DNA of 64,000 nt from Pseudomonas sp. IB20 (GCF_009707325.1 NZ_CP046103.1:4910951-4974950), one strand, 5' to 3'. Shown: positions 8,193-17,649, counted from the stretch's first letter. Translations and numbers: made by a program. The notes: a model not told the origin generated them from the sequence alone.

Positions 8193-9227
8193 TTAGATAT
8201 CCCCAGGCACCCTCGCCTGCCCCCGCGCCTCCTCCCGGCTGACCAGCCCCTCGCTGACCAGCGCCTTCAAGCTCATGTCCAACGTCTTCATCCCCAACGC
8301 CCCACCGGTCTGAATCGCCGAGACCATCTGCGCCACTTTGTCCTCGCGGATCAGGTTACGAATGGCTGGCGTGCCCAGCATGATCTCGTGAGCCGCCACC
8401 CGCCCGCCGCCGACCTTCTTTACCAGCACCTGCGACACCACCGCCTGTAGCGACTCCGAGAGCATCGAGCGCACCATGGCCTTTTCCCCCACCGGGAACA
8501 CGTCCACCAACCGGCCCACGGTCTTTGCCGCCGAGTTGGTGTGCAGGGTGCCAAACACCAAGTGCCCGGTCTCAGCGGCCGTCAGCGCCAGGCGGATGGT
8601 TTCCAGGTCGCGCAACTCGCCTACCAGGATCACATCTGGGTCTTCGCGCAGCGCGGAACGCAGGGCCGACGAAAAGCTGTGGGTATCTCGGTGTACCTGC
8701 CGCTGGTTGATCAGGGCCATTTTCGGGCTGTGGATAAATTCGATGGGGTCTTCCAGGGTGAGGATGTGCTGGCGCCGGTGCTGGTTGAGGTAGTCGATCA
8801 TCGCCGCCAATGTCGTGGACTTGCCCGACCCGGTCGGCCCGGTCACCAGCACCAGGCCGCGCGGCAGTTGCGCGATACGCCGGAACACCTCGCCCAGCCC
8901 GAGGCCTTCCAGGCTCTGCACCTCGGCGGGGATGGTGCGAAACACCGCGCCCATGCCGCGGTTCTGCTGAAACACATTGGCCCGGAACCGCGCCACGCCC
9001 GGCAGTTCGAAGGCAAAATCCGTTTCAAGAGATGTTTCGAAATCCTTTTGTTGGTGCTGGTTGAGCAAAGGGCTGAGTATGTCCGCAACTTGCGTAGGCG
9101 AAAGCGTCGGTCCTTCCAGTGGCCAGACTTCGCCATCGACGCGCAGCATCGGCGCCAGGCCGGCTGACAAATGCAGGTCGGAGGCGCCACGGCGCACGCT
9201 GGCCGTCAGCAGTTCAGTGATATCCAT
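8193..9227 (-). CDS. pilT: Type IV pilus retraction ATPase PilT
   Basis: 344 aa hexameric secretion-type ATPase that depolymerises pili at the inner-membrane base. Walker A GPTGSGKST is at residues 130-138, the Asp-box LEDPIEF and Walker B-like DPDVILVGELRD follow, and the His-box is TLHTNSA. The retraction signature AIRNLIRE lies near the C-terminus. The ATG at 9227 (MDITELLTAS) matches PilT starts; the longer frame to 9407 runs into yggS. Divergent from yggS. PilU is the alternative, but no pilU follows and the length fits PilT. Confidence 0.95.
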   Translation of the reverse strand: MDITELLTASVRRGASDLHLSAGLAPMLRVDGEVWPLEGPTLSPTQVADILSPLLNQHQQKDFETSLETDFAFELPGVARFRANVFQQNRGMGAVFRTIPAEVQSLEGLGLGEVFRRIAQLPRGLVLVTGPTGSGKSTTLAAMIDYLNQHRRQHILTLEDPIEFIHSPKMALINQRQVHRDTHSFSSALRSALREDPDVILVGELRDLETIRLALTAAETGHLVFGTLHTNSAAKTVGRLVDVFPVGEKAMVRSMLSESLQAVVSQVLVKKVGGGRVAAHEIMLGTPAIRNLIREDKVAQMVSAIQTGGALGMKTLDMSLKALVSEGLVSREEARGQARVPGDI

Positions 9228-9284
9228 AGGGCTTTCCATTTCCAGTAGAATGCCGCGGACTCCATATCCACGGGTGCATCTTGA

Positions 9285-9971
9285 ATGTCGACGATAGCAG
9301 ACAACATTGGCCTGGTTAGCGAGCGGATCCGCGCCGCGGCCCACGCCGTGCAACGTGACGAAAGCAGTATTCACCTGCTGGCCGTGAGCAAGACCAAACC
9401 TGCACAAGCCGTGCGCGAAGCCTATGCCGCCGGAATGCGTGATTTTGGCGAGAACTACCTGCAGGAAGCCTTGGGCAAACAGGCCGAATTAACCGACCTG
9501 CCCTTGAGTTGGCACTTCATCGGCCCCATTCAATCGAACAAGACTCGTGCGATCGCCGAGAACTTCGCTTGGGTGCATTCCGTGGACCGCTTGAAAATCG
9601 CTCAACGTTTGTCCGAACAACGCCCGGCCGAGCTGCCGCCGCTGAACATCTGCATTCAGGTCAACGTCAGTGGCGAAGCCAGCAAGTCCGGCTGTACGCC
9701 CGCCGACCTGCCGGCACTGGCTAACGCAATCAGCGCCCTGCCGCGCCTGACGTTGCGTGGTTTGATGGCGATCCCCGAACCGACTGACGACCGTGCCGAG
9801 CAGGATGCAGCCTTCGCGACAGTACGCGACCTGCAAGCGAGCCTGAACTTGGGCCTGGACACACTTTCTATGGGCATGAGCCACGACCTTGAATCAGCCA
9901 TCGCCCAAGGCGCCACCTGGGTGCGGATCGGTACCGCCCTGTTTGGTGCCCGCGACTACGGCCAGCCGTGA
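9285..9971 (+). CDS. yggS: YggS/PROSC family pyridoxal-phosphate homeostasis protein
   Basis: 228 aa single-domain PLP-binding barrel (fold type III). The PLP lysine K36 lies in LLAVSKTKPA and the phosphate-binding SMGMSHDLESAI is near the C-terminus. The family buffers PLP in the cytoplasm and has no known catalysis. It opens a long + strand run and is followed after 33 bp by proC, a pairing widely conserved in bacteria. Confidence 0.95.
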   Translation: MSTIADNIGLVSERIRAAAHAVQRDESSIHLLAVSKTKPAQAVREAYAAGMRDFGENYLQEALGKQAELTDLPLSWHFIGPIQSNKTRAIAENFAWVHSVDRLKIAQRLSEQRPAELPPLNICIQVNVSGEASKSGCTPADLPALANAISALPRLTLRGLMAIPEPTDDRAEQDAAFATVRDLQASLNLGLDTLSMGMSHDLESAIAQGATWVRIGTALFGARDYGQP

Positions 9972-10004
9972 AATGGCTGACTTTCCTCTGAATAAGGACC
10001 TGTC

Positions 10005-10823
10005 ATGAGCAACACGCGTATTGCCTTTATCGGCGCCGGTAACATGGCGGCCAGCCTGATCGGTGGCTTACGGGCCAAAGGCCTCGAAGCCACACAGATC
10101 CGCGCCAGCGACCCAGGCGCCGACACCCGCGCCCGCGTCAGCACCGAGCACGGTATTGAAACCTTTGCCGACAACGCTGAGGCCATCCAAGGCGTTGACG
10201 TGATCGTACTGGCGGTCAAGCCGCAGGCCATGAAGGCGGTGTGTGAGAGCCTGCGCCCGAGCCTGCAGCCGCATCAGTTGGTGGTCTCCATCGCCGCCGG
10301 TATCACCTGTGCCAGCATGAACACCTGGCTGGGCGCCCAGCCGATCGTGCGTTGCATGCCCAACACCCCGGCGCTGCTGCGCCAGGGCGTGAGTGGTTTG
10401 TACGCTACGTCCGAAGTGAGCGCCGAACAACGTGACCAGGCTCAAGAACTGCTGTCCGCCGTGGGCATCGCCGTGTGGCTGGAACAGGAACAGCAACTGG
10501 ATGCGGTCACCGCCGTCTCCGGTAGCGGCCCGGCCTACTTCTTCCTGCTGATCGAAGCCATGACTGCCGCTGGCGTGAAACTGGGCCTGCCACACGAAGT
10601 GGCTGAGCAACTGGCTGAGCAAACCGCGCTGGGCGCTGCGAAGATGGCCGTTGGCAGCGACGTGGACGCCGCCGAGTTGCGCCGCCGCGTAACCTCGCCG
10701 GGCGGCACCACGCAGGCCGCCATCGAATCGTTCCAGGCCGGGGGCTTTGAAGCCCTGGTGGAAAAAGCCCTCGGCGCCGCCGCGCATCGCTCGGCAGAAA
10801 TGGCCGAACAACTGGGCAAGTAG
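10005..10823 (+). CDS. proC: Pyrroline-5-carboxylate reductase
   Basis: 272 aa. It reduces pyrroline-5-carboxylate to proline with NAD(P)H. The N-terminal Rossmann motif is FIGAGNMAASLIGG, and the C-terminal signature spans LRRRVTSPGGTTQAAI. Length is as expected. An AAGGA ribosome-binding site lies before ATG 10005. It stands between yggS and yggT, as in many proteobacteria. Confidence 0.96.
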   Translation: MSNTRIAFIGAGNMAASLIGGLRAKGLEATQIRASDPGADTRARVSTEHGIETFADNAEAIQGVDVIVLAVKPQAMKAVCESLRPSLQPHQLVVSIAAGITCASMNTWLGAQPIVRCMPNTPALLRQGVSGLYATSEVSAEQRDQAQELLSAVGIAVWLEQEQQLDAVTAVSGSGPAYFFLLIEAMTAAGVKLGLPHEVAEQLAEQTALGAAKMAVGSDVDAAELRRRVTSPGGTTQAAIESFQAGGFEALVEKALGAAAHRSAEMAEQLGK

Positions 10824-10844
10824 TCGCCCCTTACGAAGGAAACA

Positions 10845-11435
10845 ATGATGCTCGGACTCAATGACGCTGTCATTTTCATCATCAAGACCCTGGGCAGCCT
10901 GTATCTGCTGATCGTACTGATGCGTTTTATCCTGCAGGTGGTGCGGGCGAACTTTTATAACCCGCTGTGCCAATTCGTGGTGAAAGCTACGCAACCGCTG
11001 CTCAAGCCACTGCGCCGCATCGTGCCGAGCATGTTTGGCCTGGACATGTCATCACTGGTCTTGGCGTTCCTGTTGCAGCTGGCACTTTTCGCGGTGGTCG
11101 TAGTGCTCAAGGGCTCGCGACCTGACACGGTGCTGATGGTGCCATGGGCGCTGATTGGTATCTTGTCGCTATTTTTGAAGATCCTGTTCTGGTCAATGAT
11201 CATCAGCGTGATTTTGTCCTGGGTCGCTCCGGACAGCCGCAGCCCGGGTGCCGAGCTGGTTAAGCAGATCACCGAACCGGTACTTGCGCCGTTTCGTCGA
11301 TGGGTGCCTAACCTGGGTGGCCTCGACATCTCGCCGATTTTTGCATTTATCGCGCTGCAGTTGCTGCAAATCTGGGTAATCCCCTACCTCGCCGAGTTCA
11401 CCGGCATGCCGCCGCTGCTGTACAGCTTGATCTGA
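10845..11435 (+). CDS. YggT family membrane protein
   Basis: 196 aa, made of two YGGT repeats (about residues 10-95 and 105-190), each with two membrane segments. Each repeat carries the family pattern RFILQVVRANFYNPLCQFVVK or ILSWVAPDSRSPGAELVKQI. Function is unsettled; homologues have been linked to osmotic stress and cell division. The last 18 codons and stop are repeated again immediately downstream (see the direct repeat at 11381-11515), but the first stop ends the protein at its normal length. Confidence 0.93.
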   Translation: MMLGLNDAVIFIIKTLGSLYLLIVLMRFILQVVRANFYNPLCQFVVKATQPLLKPLRRIVPSMFGLDMSSLVLAFLLQLALFAVVVVLKGSRPDTVLMVPWALIGILSLFLKILFWSMIISVILSWVAPDSRSPGAELVKQITEPVLAPFRRWVPNLGGLDISPIFAFIALQLLQIWVIPYLAEFTGMPPLLYSLI

Positions 11436-11515
11436 TTGGCGATTCCTGGACCCCTACCTCGCCGAGTTCACCGGCATGCCGCCGCTGCTGTACAGCTTGA
11501 TCTGATTGGCGATTC
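11381..11515 (+). repeat. 65-bp direct duplication of the yggT 3' end
   Basis: Bases 11381-11445 recur exactly at 11451-11515 with a 5-bp spacer (CTGGA), a period of 70. The unit includes the final 18 codons of yggT, its TGA and ten bases beyond. The second copy is not translated in frame with the gene. Confidence 0.97.
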
Positions 11516-11545
11516 GTTCCTGCGCACCCGCGCAGGAACGTTCTC
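11515..11545 (+). terminator. Intrinsic terminator after yggT
   Basis: CGTTCCTGCGC (11515-11525) pairs exactly over 11 bp with GCGCAGGAACG (11530-11540), with an ACCC loop and a TTCTCT tail. It begins at the last base of the second duplication copy, so the duplication pushed the terminator about 70 bp further from the gene. Confidence 0.7.
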
Positions 11546-11621
11546 TAAACCTCCGGCCTTTGCTTGCCGCTGGGTGCAGTGGTCTTTAGACTTACGCCTC
11601 ATTTAAACGAGAGCAGGGTCG

Positions 11622-12761
11622 ATGCCAACTGCCTTCCCCCCCGATTCTGTTGGACTGGTCGTGCCCCAAATGGCGCACTTCAGCGAACCGCTGGCCCTGG
11701 CCTGCGGTCGTTCGCTGCCGGCCTATGACCTGATCTACGAAACCTACGGCCAACTGAACGCCACGGCGAGCAACGCCGTGCTGATCTGCCACGCCTTATC
11801 CGGGCACCATCACGCCGCGGGTTTCCACAGTGCCGACGAGCGCAAGCCCGGCTGGTGGGACAGCTGCATCGGCCCCGGCAAACCCATCGACACCAATAAA
11901 TTCTTTGTGGTCAGCCTGAACAACCTCGGCGGCTGCAACGGCTCCACCGGCCCCAGCAGCCTCAACCCGGAAACCGGCAAACCGTTCGGCGCGGATTTCC
12001 CGGTACTGACCGTGGAAGACTGGGTGCACAGCCAGGCGCGCCTGGCTGACCTGCTGGGCATCGGCCAATGGGCCGCGGTGATCGGCGGCAGCCTGGGCGG
12101 CATGCAGGCGCTGCAATGGACCATCACCTACCCAGACCGCGTACGCCATTGCCTGGCCATCGCCTCGGCACCCAAACTCTCGGCGCAGAACATCGCCTTC
12201 AACGAAGTGGCACGCCAGGCGATCCTCACTGACCCCGAGTTCCACGGTGGTTCGTTCCAGGAAGCGGGCGTGATCCCCAAACGTGGCTTGATGCTGGCGC
12301 GAATGGTCGGGCACATCACTTACCTGTCCGATGACTCCATGGGCGAGAAATTCGGCCGTGGGCTCAAGAGCGAGAAGCTCAACTACGACTTCCACAGCGT
12401 CGAGTTCCAGGTGGAAAGCTACCTGCGTTATCAGGGCGAGGAGTTTTCCGGGCGTTTCGACGCCAATACCTACTTGCTGATGACTAAGGCGTTGGACTAT
12501 TTCGACCCGGCCGCCAACTTCAACGATGACTTGGCGAAAACCTTCGAGGGCGCCACGGCCAAGTTCTGCGTGATGTCGTTCACCACCGACTGGCGCTTCT
12601 CGCCGGCCCGCTCGCGGGAACTGGTGGATGCCTTGATGGCCGCCAAGAAAGACGTCTGCTACCTGGAGATCGATGCTCCGCAAGGCCACGACGCCTTCCT
12701 GATCCCGATCCCGCGTTACTTGCAGGCCTTTCGCAACTACATGAACCGCATTTCTTTGTGA
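11622..12761 (+). CDS. metX: Homoserine O-acyltransferase MetX
   Basis: 379 aa alpha/beta-hydrolase-fold enzyme that activates homoserine for methionine synthesis. The nucleophile elbow is GGSLGGMQ with S157. The acid and His lie in the C-terminal FTTDWRFSP and APQGHDAFL segments. In Pseudomonas the MetX acyl donor is reported to be succinyl-CoA rather than acetyl-CoA, so homoserine O-succinyltransferase may be the better name. It is followed after 7 bp by metW, the usual partner. Confidence 0.95.
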   Translation: MPTAFPPDSVGLVVPQMAHFSEPLALACGRSLPAYDLIYETYGQLNATASNAVLICHALSGHHHAAGFHSADERKPGWWDSCIGPGKPIDTNKFFVVSLNNLGGCNGSTGPSSLNPETGKPFGADFPVLTVEDWVHSQARLADLLGIGQWAAVIGGSLGGMQALQWTITYPDRVRHCLAIASAPKLSAQNIAFNEVARQAILTDPEFHGGSFQEAGVIPKRGLMLARMVGHITYLSDDSMGEKFGRGLKSEKLNYDFHSVEFQVESYLRYQGEEFSGRFDANTYLLMTKALDYFDPAANFNDDLAKTFEGATAKFCVMSFTTDWRFSPARSRELVDALMAAKKDVCYLEIDAPQGHDAFLIPIPRYLQAFRNYMNRISL

Positions 12762-12768
12762 GAACGCC

Positions 12769-13389
12769 ATGAGAGCCGACCTGGAAATCATCCAAGACTG
12801 GATCCCCGCCGGCAGCCGCGTGCTCGACCTTGGCTGCGGTGATGGCGAACTGCTGAGCTGGCTGCGCGACAACAAGCAAGTCACCGGCTATGGCCTGGAA
12901 AACGACCCGGACAACATCGCCCAGTGCGTGGCCAAGGGCATCAACGTGATCGAGCAGGACCTGGACAAGGGTCTGGGCAACTTTGCCAGCAACAGCTTCG
13001 ATATCGTGGTGATGACCCAGGCCCTGCAAGCGGTGCACTACCCGGACCGCATCCTCGACGAAATGCTGCGCGTGGGTCGCCAGTGCATCATCACCTTCCC
13101 CAACTTCGGCCACTGGCGCTGCCGCTGGTACCTGGCCACCAAGGGCCGGATGCCGGTGTCGGATTTCCTGCCGTACACGTGGTACAACACGCCGAACATC
13201 CACTTCTGCACCTTCGAAGACTTCGAAGCCTTGTGCGGCGAGCGTGAAGCCAAGGTGATCAACCGCCTTGCTGTCGATCAACAGCACCGCCACGGCTGGG
13301 CGAGTAAGCTATGGCCCAACCTATTGGGCGAAATTGGTATCTACCGGGTCAGCAGTCCTGGCCTCACAGACCACAAAATCGCCGTCTAA
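12769..13389 (+). CDS. metW: Methionine biosynthesis protein MetW
   Basis: 206 aa SAM-methyltransferase-like protein with motif I VLDLGCGDGELLSWL and motif NSFDIVVMTQALQ. MetW is found next to metX in many proteobacteria and is reported to assist or activate it; no methyl-acceptor is established. It lies 7 bp behind metX, so it is cotranscribed. Confidence 0.94.
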   Translation: MRADLEIIQDWIPAGSRVLDLGCGDGELLSWLRDNKQVTGYGLENDPDNIAQCVAKGINVIEQDLDKGLGNFASNSFDIVVMTQALQAVHYPDRILDEMLRVGRQCIITFPNFGHWRCRWYLATKGRMPVSDFLPYTWYNTPNIHFCTFEDFEALCGEREAKVINRLAVDQQHRHGWASKLWPNLLGEIGIYRVSSPGLTDHKIAV

Positions 13390-13410
13390 CCATTTTCAAG
13401 GAGGACGAAC

Positions 13411-13845
13411 ATGAGTCGTTTGGCTGTATTCCTGCTCACCGCGTGCCTGGGCGCCAGCGCCATGGCGGCGGACACTATCGACGGTAATCGCCAGAAAGAA
13501 TTCGGCGATATCACCGTGCATTACAACACCTTCACCTCCAGCTTCCTGCAACCGGAAACCGCCCAGGCAGTTGGCGTTGTGCGCAGCAAGAACAAAGGTT
13601 TGATCAATGTAACCGTGGTCAAGGGCGTGACCCCTGTGGCGGCGCAAGTGACCGGCACCATCAAGGATTTGGGCGGCAAGACCGAGATATTGACGTTCAA
13701 GCAAATCACCGAGAAAGGCGGAATCAACTACCTCGCGCCCTACTCCGTGCCGCAGCGTGAATACAAGACGTTTACCATCAACGTTGAAACCGGCGGAAAA
13801 GCCCATAGCTTCCAATTCAACCAAGAACTGTTTCCGGCCGAATAA
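13411..13845 (+). CDS. DUF4426 domain periplasmic protein
   Basis: 144 aa. A cleavable signal peptide (cut near AMAA, about residue 20) is followed by one beta-rich domain with the pattern FGDITVHYNTFTSSFL and a C-terminal HSFQFNQELFP. Function unknown. It is conserved between metW and rdgB in Pseudomonas. A strong AAGGAGG ribosome-binding site precedes ATG 13411. Its stop overlaps the rdgB start (TAATG). Confidence 0.88.
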   Translation: MSRLAVFLLTACLGASAMAADTIDGNRQKEFGDITVHYNTFTSSFLQPETAQAVGVVRSKNKGLINVTVVKGVTPVAAQVTGTIKDLGGKTEILTFKQITEKGGINYLAPYSVPQREYKTFTINVETGGKAHSFQFNQELFPAE

Positions 13846-14438
13846 TGAACCTGACCCAACTCGTACTGGCCAGCCATAACGCCGGCAAACTCAAAGAATT
13901 GCAGGCCATGCTCGGTGAATCCGTGCAATTGCGCTCGATTGGCGAATTCAGCCAGGTGGAGCCGGAAGAAACCGGCCTGTCGTTTGTCGAAAACGCCATC
14001 CTCAAGGCGCGCAATGCCGCGCGTATCTCCGGCTTGCCTGCATTGGCGGATGATTCGGGCCTGGCGGTGGATTTCCTCGGCGGCGCGCCGGGCATCTACT
14101 CGGCGCGTTACGCTGACGGCAAGGGCGACGCGGCCAACAACGCCAAGCTGCTGGACGCCCTCAAGGGCGTGCCGGATGCGGAACGTGGCGCGCAGTTCGT
14201 CTGCGTGCTGGCACTGGTGCGGCATGCCGATGACCCGTTGCCGATCCTCTGCGAAGGCCTGTGGCACGGGCGCATTCTGCATACAGCCAGTGGCGAGCAT
14301 GGCTTCGGCTATGACCCGCTGTTCTGGGTGCCGGAGCGCAATGTCTCCAGCGCCGAACTGAGCCCGGCCGACAAGAACCAGATCAGCCACCGCGCCCGCG
14401 CAATGGATTTGCTGCGCCAACGCCTGAGCCTGAAATGA
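13845..14438 (+). CDS. rdgB: XTP/dITP diphosphatase RdgB
   Basis: 197 aa house-cleaning Ham1-family pyrophosphatase that removes ITP, dITP and XTP. The N-terminal SHNAGKLKEL carries the substrate and phosphate residues. FVENAILKARNA, ADDSGLAVD and FGYDPLFWVPE follow. Coupled by one base to the DUF4426 gene and by ATGA to hemW. Confidence 0.96.
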   Translation: MNLTQLVLASHNAGKLKELQAMLGESVQLRSIGEFSQVEPEETGLSFVENAILKARNAARISGLPALADDSGLAVDFLGGAPGIYSARYADGKGDAANNAKLLDALKGVPDAERGAQFVCVLALVRHADDPLPILCEGLWHGRILHTASGEHGFGYDPLFWVPERNVSSAELSPADKNQISHRARAMDLLRQRLSLK

Positions 14439-15637
14439 CCCAAAACACCTCTGCGCAGCCGCTGATCCACGGCGGCGCGCAAACACCTCGGGCGGCCCTG
14501 CCCCAGTTGCCGCCCTTGGCGCTGTACATCCACATCCCGTGGTGCGTGCGCAAATGCCCTTATTGCGACTTCAACTCCCACACCGCGAGCAAAGTGCTAC
14601 CGGAAGAAGAGTATGTGGACGCTTTACTGGCTGACCTTGATCAAGACCTGCACGCGGTTTACGGCCGTGAACTCAGCTCGATCTTTTTCGGTGGCGGCAC
14701 GCCGAGCCTGTTCAGCGCCGCCGCGCTGGGGCGCTTGCTCAAGGGTGTGCAAGCGCGTATCCCGTTTGCCGGCGACATCGAGATCACCCTGGAAGCCAAC
14801 CCCGGGACCTTCGAGCAAGAGAAGTTCGTGGCATACCGCAAGCTGGGGATCAATCGTCTGTCCATCGGCATCCAGAGCTTCCAGCAGCAAAAGCTTGAGG
14901 CCCTGGGCCGCATTCACAATGGCGACGAAGCGGTGCGCGCAGCGGGCATGGCGCGCCAGGCCGGGTTCGATAACTTCAACTTGGACTTGATGCACGGCTT
15001 GCCCGATCAGTCCTTGGACGATGCCCTGAGCGACTTGCGCCAGGCTATCGCACTGAAGCCGACGCACTTGTCCTGGTACCAACTGACCCTGGAACCCAAC
15101 ACCGTGTTCTGGAACCAGCCGCCCGCGCTGCCGGAAGACGACACATTGTGGGACATCCAGGAAGCCGGCCAGGCGCTGCTGGCCGAACACGGTTACGCGC
15201 AATATGAAGTGTCGGCCTATGCCCAACCGGGTCGCCCGGCGCGGCATAACCTGAATTACTGGAGCTTCGGCGATTTTATCGGCATCGGCGCCGGTGCCCA
15301 TGGCAAGCTCAGCCACCCGGACGGGCGCATCGTGCGCACCTGGAAGACCCGCGCACCGAAGGACTACCTCAACCCGGCCAAAAGCTTCCAGGCCGGGGCG
15401 AAAGAACTGACCAACGAAGAACTGCCGTTCGAGTTTCTGATGAACGCATTGCGGCTCACCGAAGGCGTTGACGCCAAGCTCTACGCCGAGCGCACCGGCC
15501 TTGATCTGGCGAGCCTGGACGCAGGCCGCCGTGAGGCAGAACAAAGTGGCTTAATGCAGGTCGAACCGTCACGCCTGGCGGCGACCGACCGCGGGCAACT
15601 CTTTCTCAATGACCTGTTGCAGACGTTTTTGAGCTGA
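14435..15637 (+). CDS. hemW: Heme chaperone HemW (radical SAM, coproporphyrinogen oxidase-like)
   Basis: 400 aa radical SAM protein. The cluster motif CVRKCPYC uses C37, C41 and C44. FGGGTPSLF, the SAM-binding EANPG and GIQSFQ follow, and the C-terminal HemN-type domain begins near residue 300. HemW inserts heme into respiratory enzymes. It lacks the N-terminal extension that true HemN uses for decarboxylation. An N-terminal stretch of about 25 residues before LALYIHIPW is longer than in E. coli but common in Pseudomonas. Overlaps rdgB by ATGA. Confidence 0.94.
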   Translation: MTQNTSAQPLIHGGAQTPRAALPQLPPLALYIHIPWCVRKCPYCDFNSHTASKVLPEEEYVDALLADLDQDLHAVYGRELSSIFFGGGTPSLFSAAALGRLLKGVQARIPFAGDIEITLEANPGTFEQEKFVAYRKLGINRLSIGIQSFQQQKLEALGRIHNGDEAVRAAGMARQAGFDNFNLDLMHGLPDQSLDDALSDLRQAIALKPTHLSWYQLTLEPNTVFWNQPPALPEDDTLWDIQEAGQALLAEHGYAQYEVSAYAQPGRPARHNLNYWSFGDFIGIGAGAHGKLSHPDGRIVRTWKTRAPKDYLNPAKSFQAGAKELTNEELPFEFLMNALRLTEGVDAKLYAERTGLDLASLDAGRREAEQSGLMQVEPSRLAATDRGQLFLNDLLQTFLS

Positions 15638-15656
15638 TCGCTCTTAAGGAAATCGA

Positions 15657-15980
15657 ATGGATTTGGTACTCGACCTGCTCGCCACCGTCTCCCGCTGGAG
15701 CCGTAGCAACCTGTCGGAAATCTCCCTGGCCCTCGTCGGCTGCTTGCTGGTGCTGTTCGGCGCGGACATCAAAGGCTGGGTTGAGGCGCGACTGGGCAGC
15801 ATCGCCGGTGCATTGCGCGTACCGTTGATGGCGCTGGTGTGCATGATCGGTAGCGGTGCGGCGTTGATCTATGCCACACCGTGGATTGTGCGGGGCCTGA
15901 GCCAGTTCAATAACTACAGCCTGGCACCCGTGTTGGTGGTGGTGCTGGTGTTGATTGGCGTCGTCGCAGACCGCCGCTGA
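15657..15980 (+). CDS. DUF3392 small membrane protein
   Basis: 107 aa with three likely membrane helices (about residues 20-37, 54-75 and 83-105) and a soluble N-terminus. It follows hemW by 19 bp with AAGGAAATC before the ATG. DUF3392 proteins are conserved at this place in Pseudomonas and have no known role. It ends the + strand run; a REP pair follows. Confidence 0.85.
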   Translation: MDLVLDLLATVSRWSRSNLSEISLALVGCLLVLFGADIKGWVEARLGSIAGALRVPLMALVCMIGSGAALIYATPWIVRGLSQFNNYSLAPVLVVVLVLIGVVADRR

Positions 15981-16004
15981 CCCCAAACCCAACACAAAAC
16001 CAAA

Positions 16005-16091
16005 TGTGGGAGCTGGCTTGCCTGCGATAGCATCACCTGGGTATCACTGATACACCGAGGTGTCTGCATCGCAGGCAAGCCAGCTCCCACA
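16005..16091. repeat. REP pair (copy 3), convergent DUF3392/trmB
   Basis: Complete facing palindromes: TGTGGGAGCTGGCTTGCC at 16005 and GGCAAGCCAGCTCCCACA ending 16091, with CTGCGATAGCA and GCATCGCAGG as inner cores. Confidence 0.92.
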
Positions 16092-16119
16092 TTGGATTGC
16101 ATTTCAAATCAGTGGCGAG

Positions 16120-16848
16120 TTACGCCAATTTCTCGAACTTCAAATCCCAAACCCCATGCCCCAACCGCTCGCCGCGGCGTTCGAACTTGGTGATCGGGCG
16201 CTCAGCCGGGCGTGGCACGCATTTGCCGTCTTCGGCCAGGTTGCGGTAGCCAGGGGCGACGTTCATCACTTCCAGCATGTATTCCGCGTACGGTTCCCAG
16301 TCGGTGGCCATGTGCAGGATGCCGCCGACTTTCAACTTGCTGCGCACCAGTTCCGCGAAGGACGCCTGGACGATACGGCGCTTGTGGTGACGGGATTTGT
16401 GCCAAGGGTCCGGGAAGAACAGCATCAGGCGGTCGAGGCTGTTGTCGGCGATGCAGCGGTTGAGCACTTCAATCGCGTCGCAGTCATAGACCCGCAGGTT
16501 AGTCAGGCCCTGGGTGAGCACGCCGTTGAGCAGCGCGCCGACACCCGGGCGGTGTACTTCCACACCGATGAAGTCCTGCTCCGGCGAGGCTGCGGCCATT
16601 TCCAACAGGGAGTGGCCCATGCCGAAACCGATTTCGAGGGAACGCGGGGCCGAACGGCCGAACACCTGGTCGTAATCCACTGGCGCGTCGGCCAATGGCA
16701 ATACGAACAGCGGCGTGCCCTGCTCCAAGCCCTTTTGCTGGCCTTCGGTCATGCGACCGGCGCGCATCACAAAACTCTTGATGCGGCGGTGCTTGGACTC
16801 GTCGCCTTCTTCCACGGTGTTCGGCGTTTCGTTTGATTCAGTCATCAA
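16120..16848 (-). CDS. trmB: tRNA (guanine-N7)-methyltransferase TrmB
   Basis: 242 aa SAM methyltransferase that forms m7G46 in the tRNA variable loop. SAM motif LEIGFGMGHSLLEMA and the catalytic region LMLFFPDPWHKSRHHKRRIVQ are both clear. The acidic N-terminus is typical. Two adjacent ATGs (16848 and 16845) are possible starts. It ends a short operon read right to left as thiS-thiG-trmB, 6 bp after thiG. Confidence 0.95.
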   Translation of the reverse strand: MMTESNETPNTVEEGDESKHRRIKSFVMRAGRMTEGQQKGLEQGTPLFVLPLADAPVDYDQVFGRSAPRSLEIGFGMGHSLLEMAAASPEQDFIGVEVHRPGVGALLNGVLTQGLTNLRVYDCDAIEVLNRCIADNSLDRLMLFFPDPWHKSRHHKRRIVQASFAELVRSKLKVGGILHMATDWEPYAEYMLEVMNVAPGYRNLAEDGKCVPRPAERPITKFERRGERLGHGVWDLKFEKLA

Positions 16849-16854
16849 TGGCTC

Positions 16855-17649
16855 TTACTTGATCAGACCATCCAGCGGCGAGGAGGCGCTGGCGTACAGT
16901 TTTTTCGGCATGCGGCCGGCGAGGTAGGCCAAGCGGCCTGCGACGATCGCGTGATTCATGGCTTCGGCCATCATGATCGGCTGCTGGGCATGGGCGATGG
17001 CCGAGTTCATCAGCACCGCATCGCAGCCCAGTTCCATGGCGATGGTGGCGTCGGAGGCAGTGCCCACGCCCGCATCCACCAGCACCGGGATCTTGGCTTC
17101 TTCGAGGATGATCTGCAGGTTATACGGATTGCAGATACCCAGGCCGGAACCGATCAGGCCAGCCAGCGGCATCACCGCGATGCAACCGATTTCCGCCAGT
17201 TGGCGGGCAATGATCGGGTCATCGCTGGTGTAGACCATCACGTCGAAACCTTCCTTGACCAGCGTTTCGGCGGCCTTGAGGGTTTCGATCACGTTGGGGA
17301 ACAGGGTTTTCTGGTCGGCCAGCACTTCCAGCTTCACCAGGTTGTGGCCGTCGAGCAGCTCACGGGCCAGGCGGCAAGTGCGCACGGCTTCGATGGCGTC
17401 GTAGCAACCGGCGGTGTTCGGCAAGAAAGTGTAGCGATCCGGCGACAGCACTTCGAGCAGGTTCGGCTCGCCTTCGATCTGGCCGAGGTTGGTACGGCGC
17501 ACGGCGAAGGTGACGATCTCGGCACCCGAGGCTTCGATGGCCAGGCGGGTTTCTTCCATGTCACGGTACTTGCCGGTGCCGACCAGCAGACGGGACTGGT
17601 AGGTGCGACCGGCCAGGACGAAGGGCTTGTCGCTACGAACGATGCTCAT
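16855..17649 (-). CDS. thiG: Thiazole synthase ThiG
   Basis: 264 aa TIM barrel that makes the thiazole phosphate of thiamine from deoxyxylulose phosphate, dehydroglycine and the ThiS thiocarboxylate. The Schiff-base lysine lies in LVKLEVL, and the phosphate-binding GVGTASDATIAMELG and VLMNSAIA segments are intact. It is encoded directly after thiS, its sulfur carrier. Confidence 0.96.
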   Translation of the reverse strand: MSIVRSDKPFVLAGRTYQSRLLVGTGKYRDMEETRLAIEASGAEIVTFAVRRTNLGQIEGEPNLLEVLSPDRYTFLPNTAGCYDAIEAVRTCRLARELLDGHNLVKLEVLADQKTLFPNVIETLKAAETLVKEGFDVMVYTSDDPIIARQLAEIGCIAVMPLAGLIGSGLGICNPYNLQIILEEAKIPVLVDAGVGTASDATIAMELGCDAVLMNSAIAHAQQPIMMAEAMNHAIVAGRLAYLAGRMPKKLYASASSPLDGLIK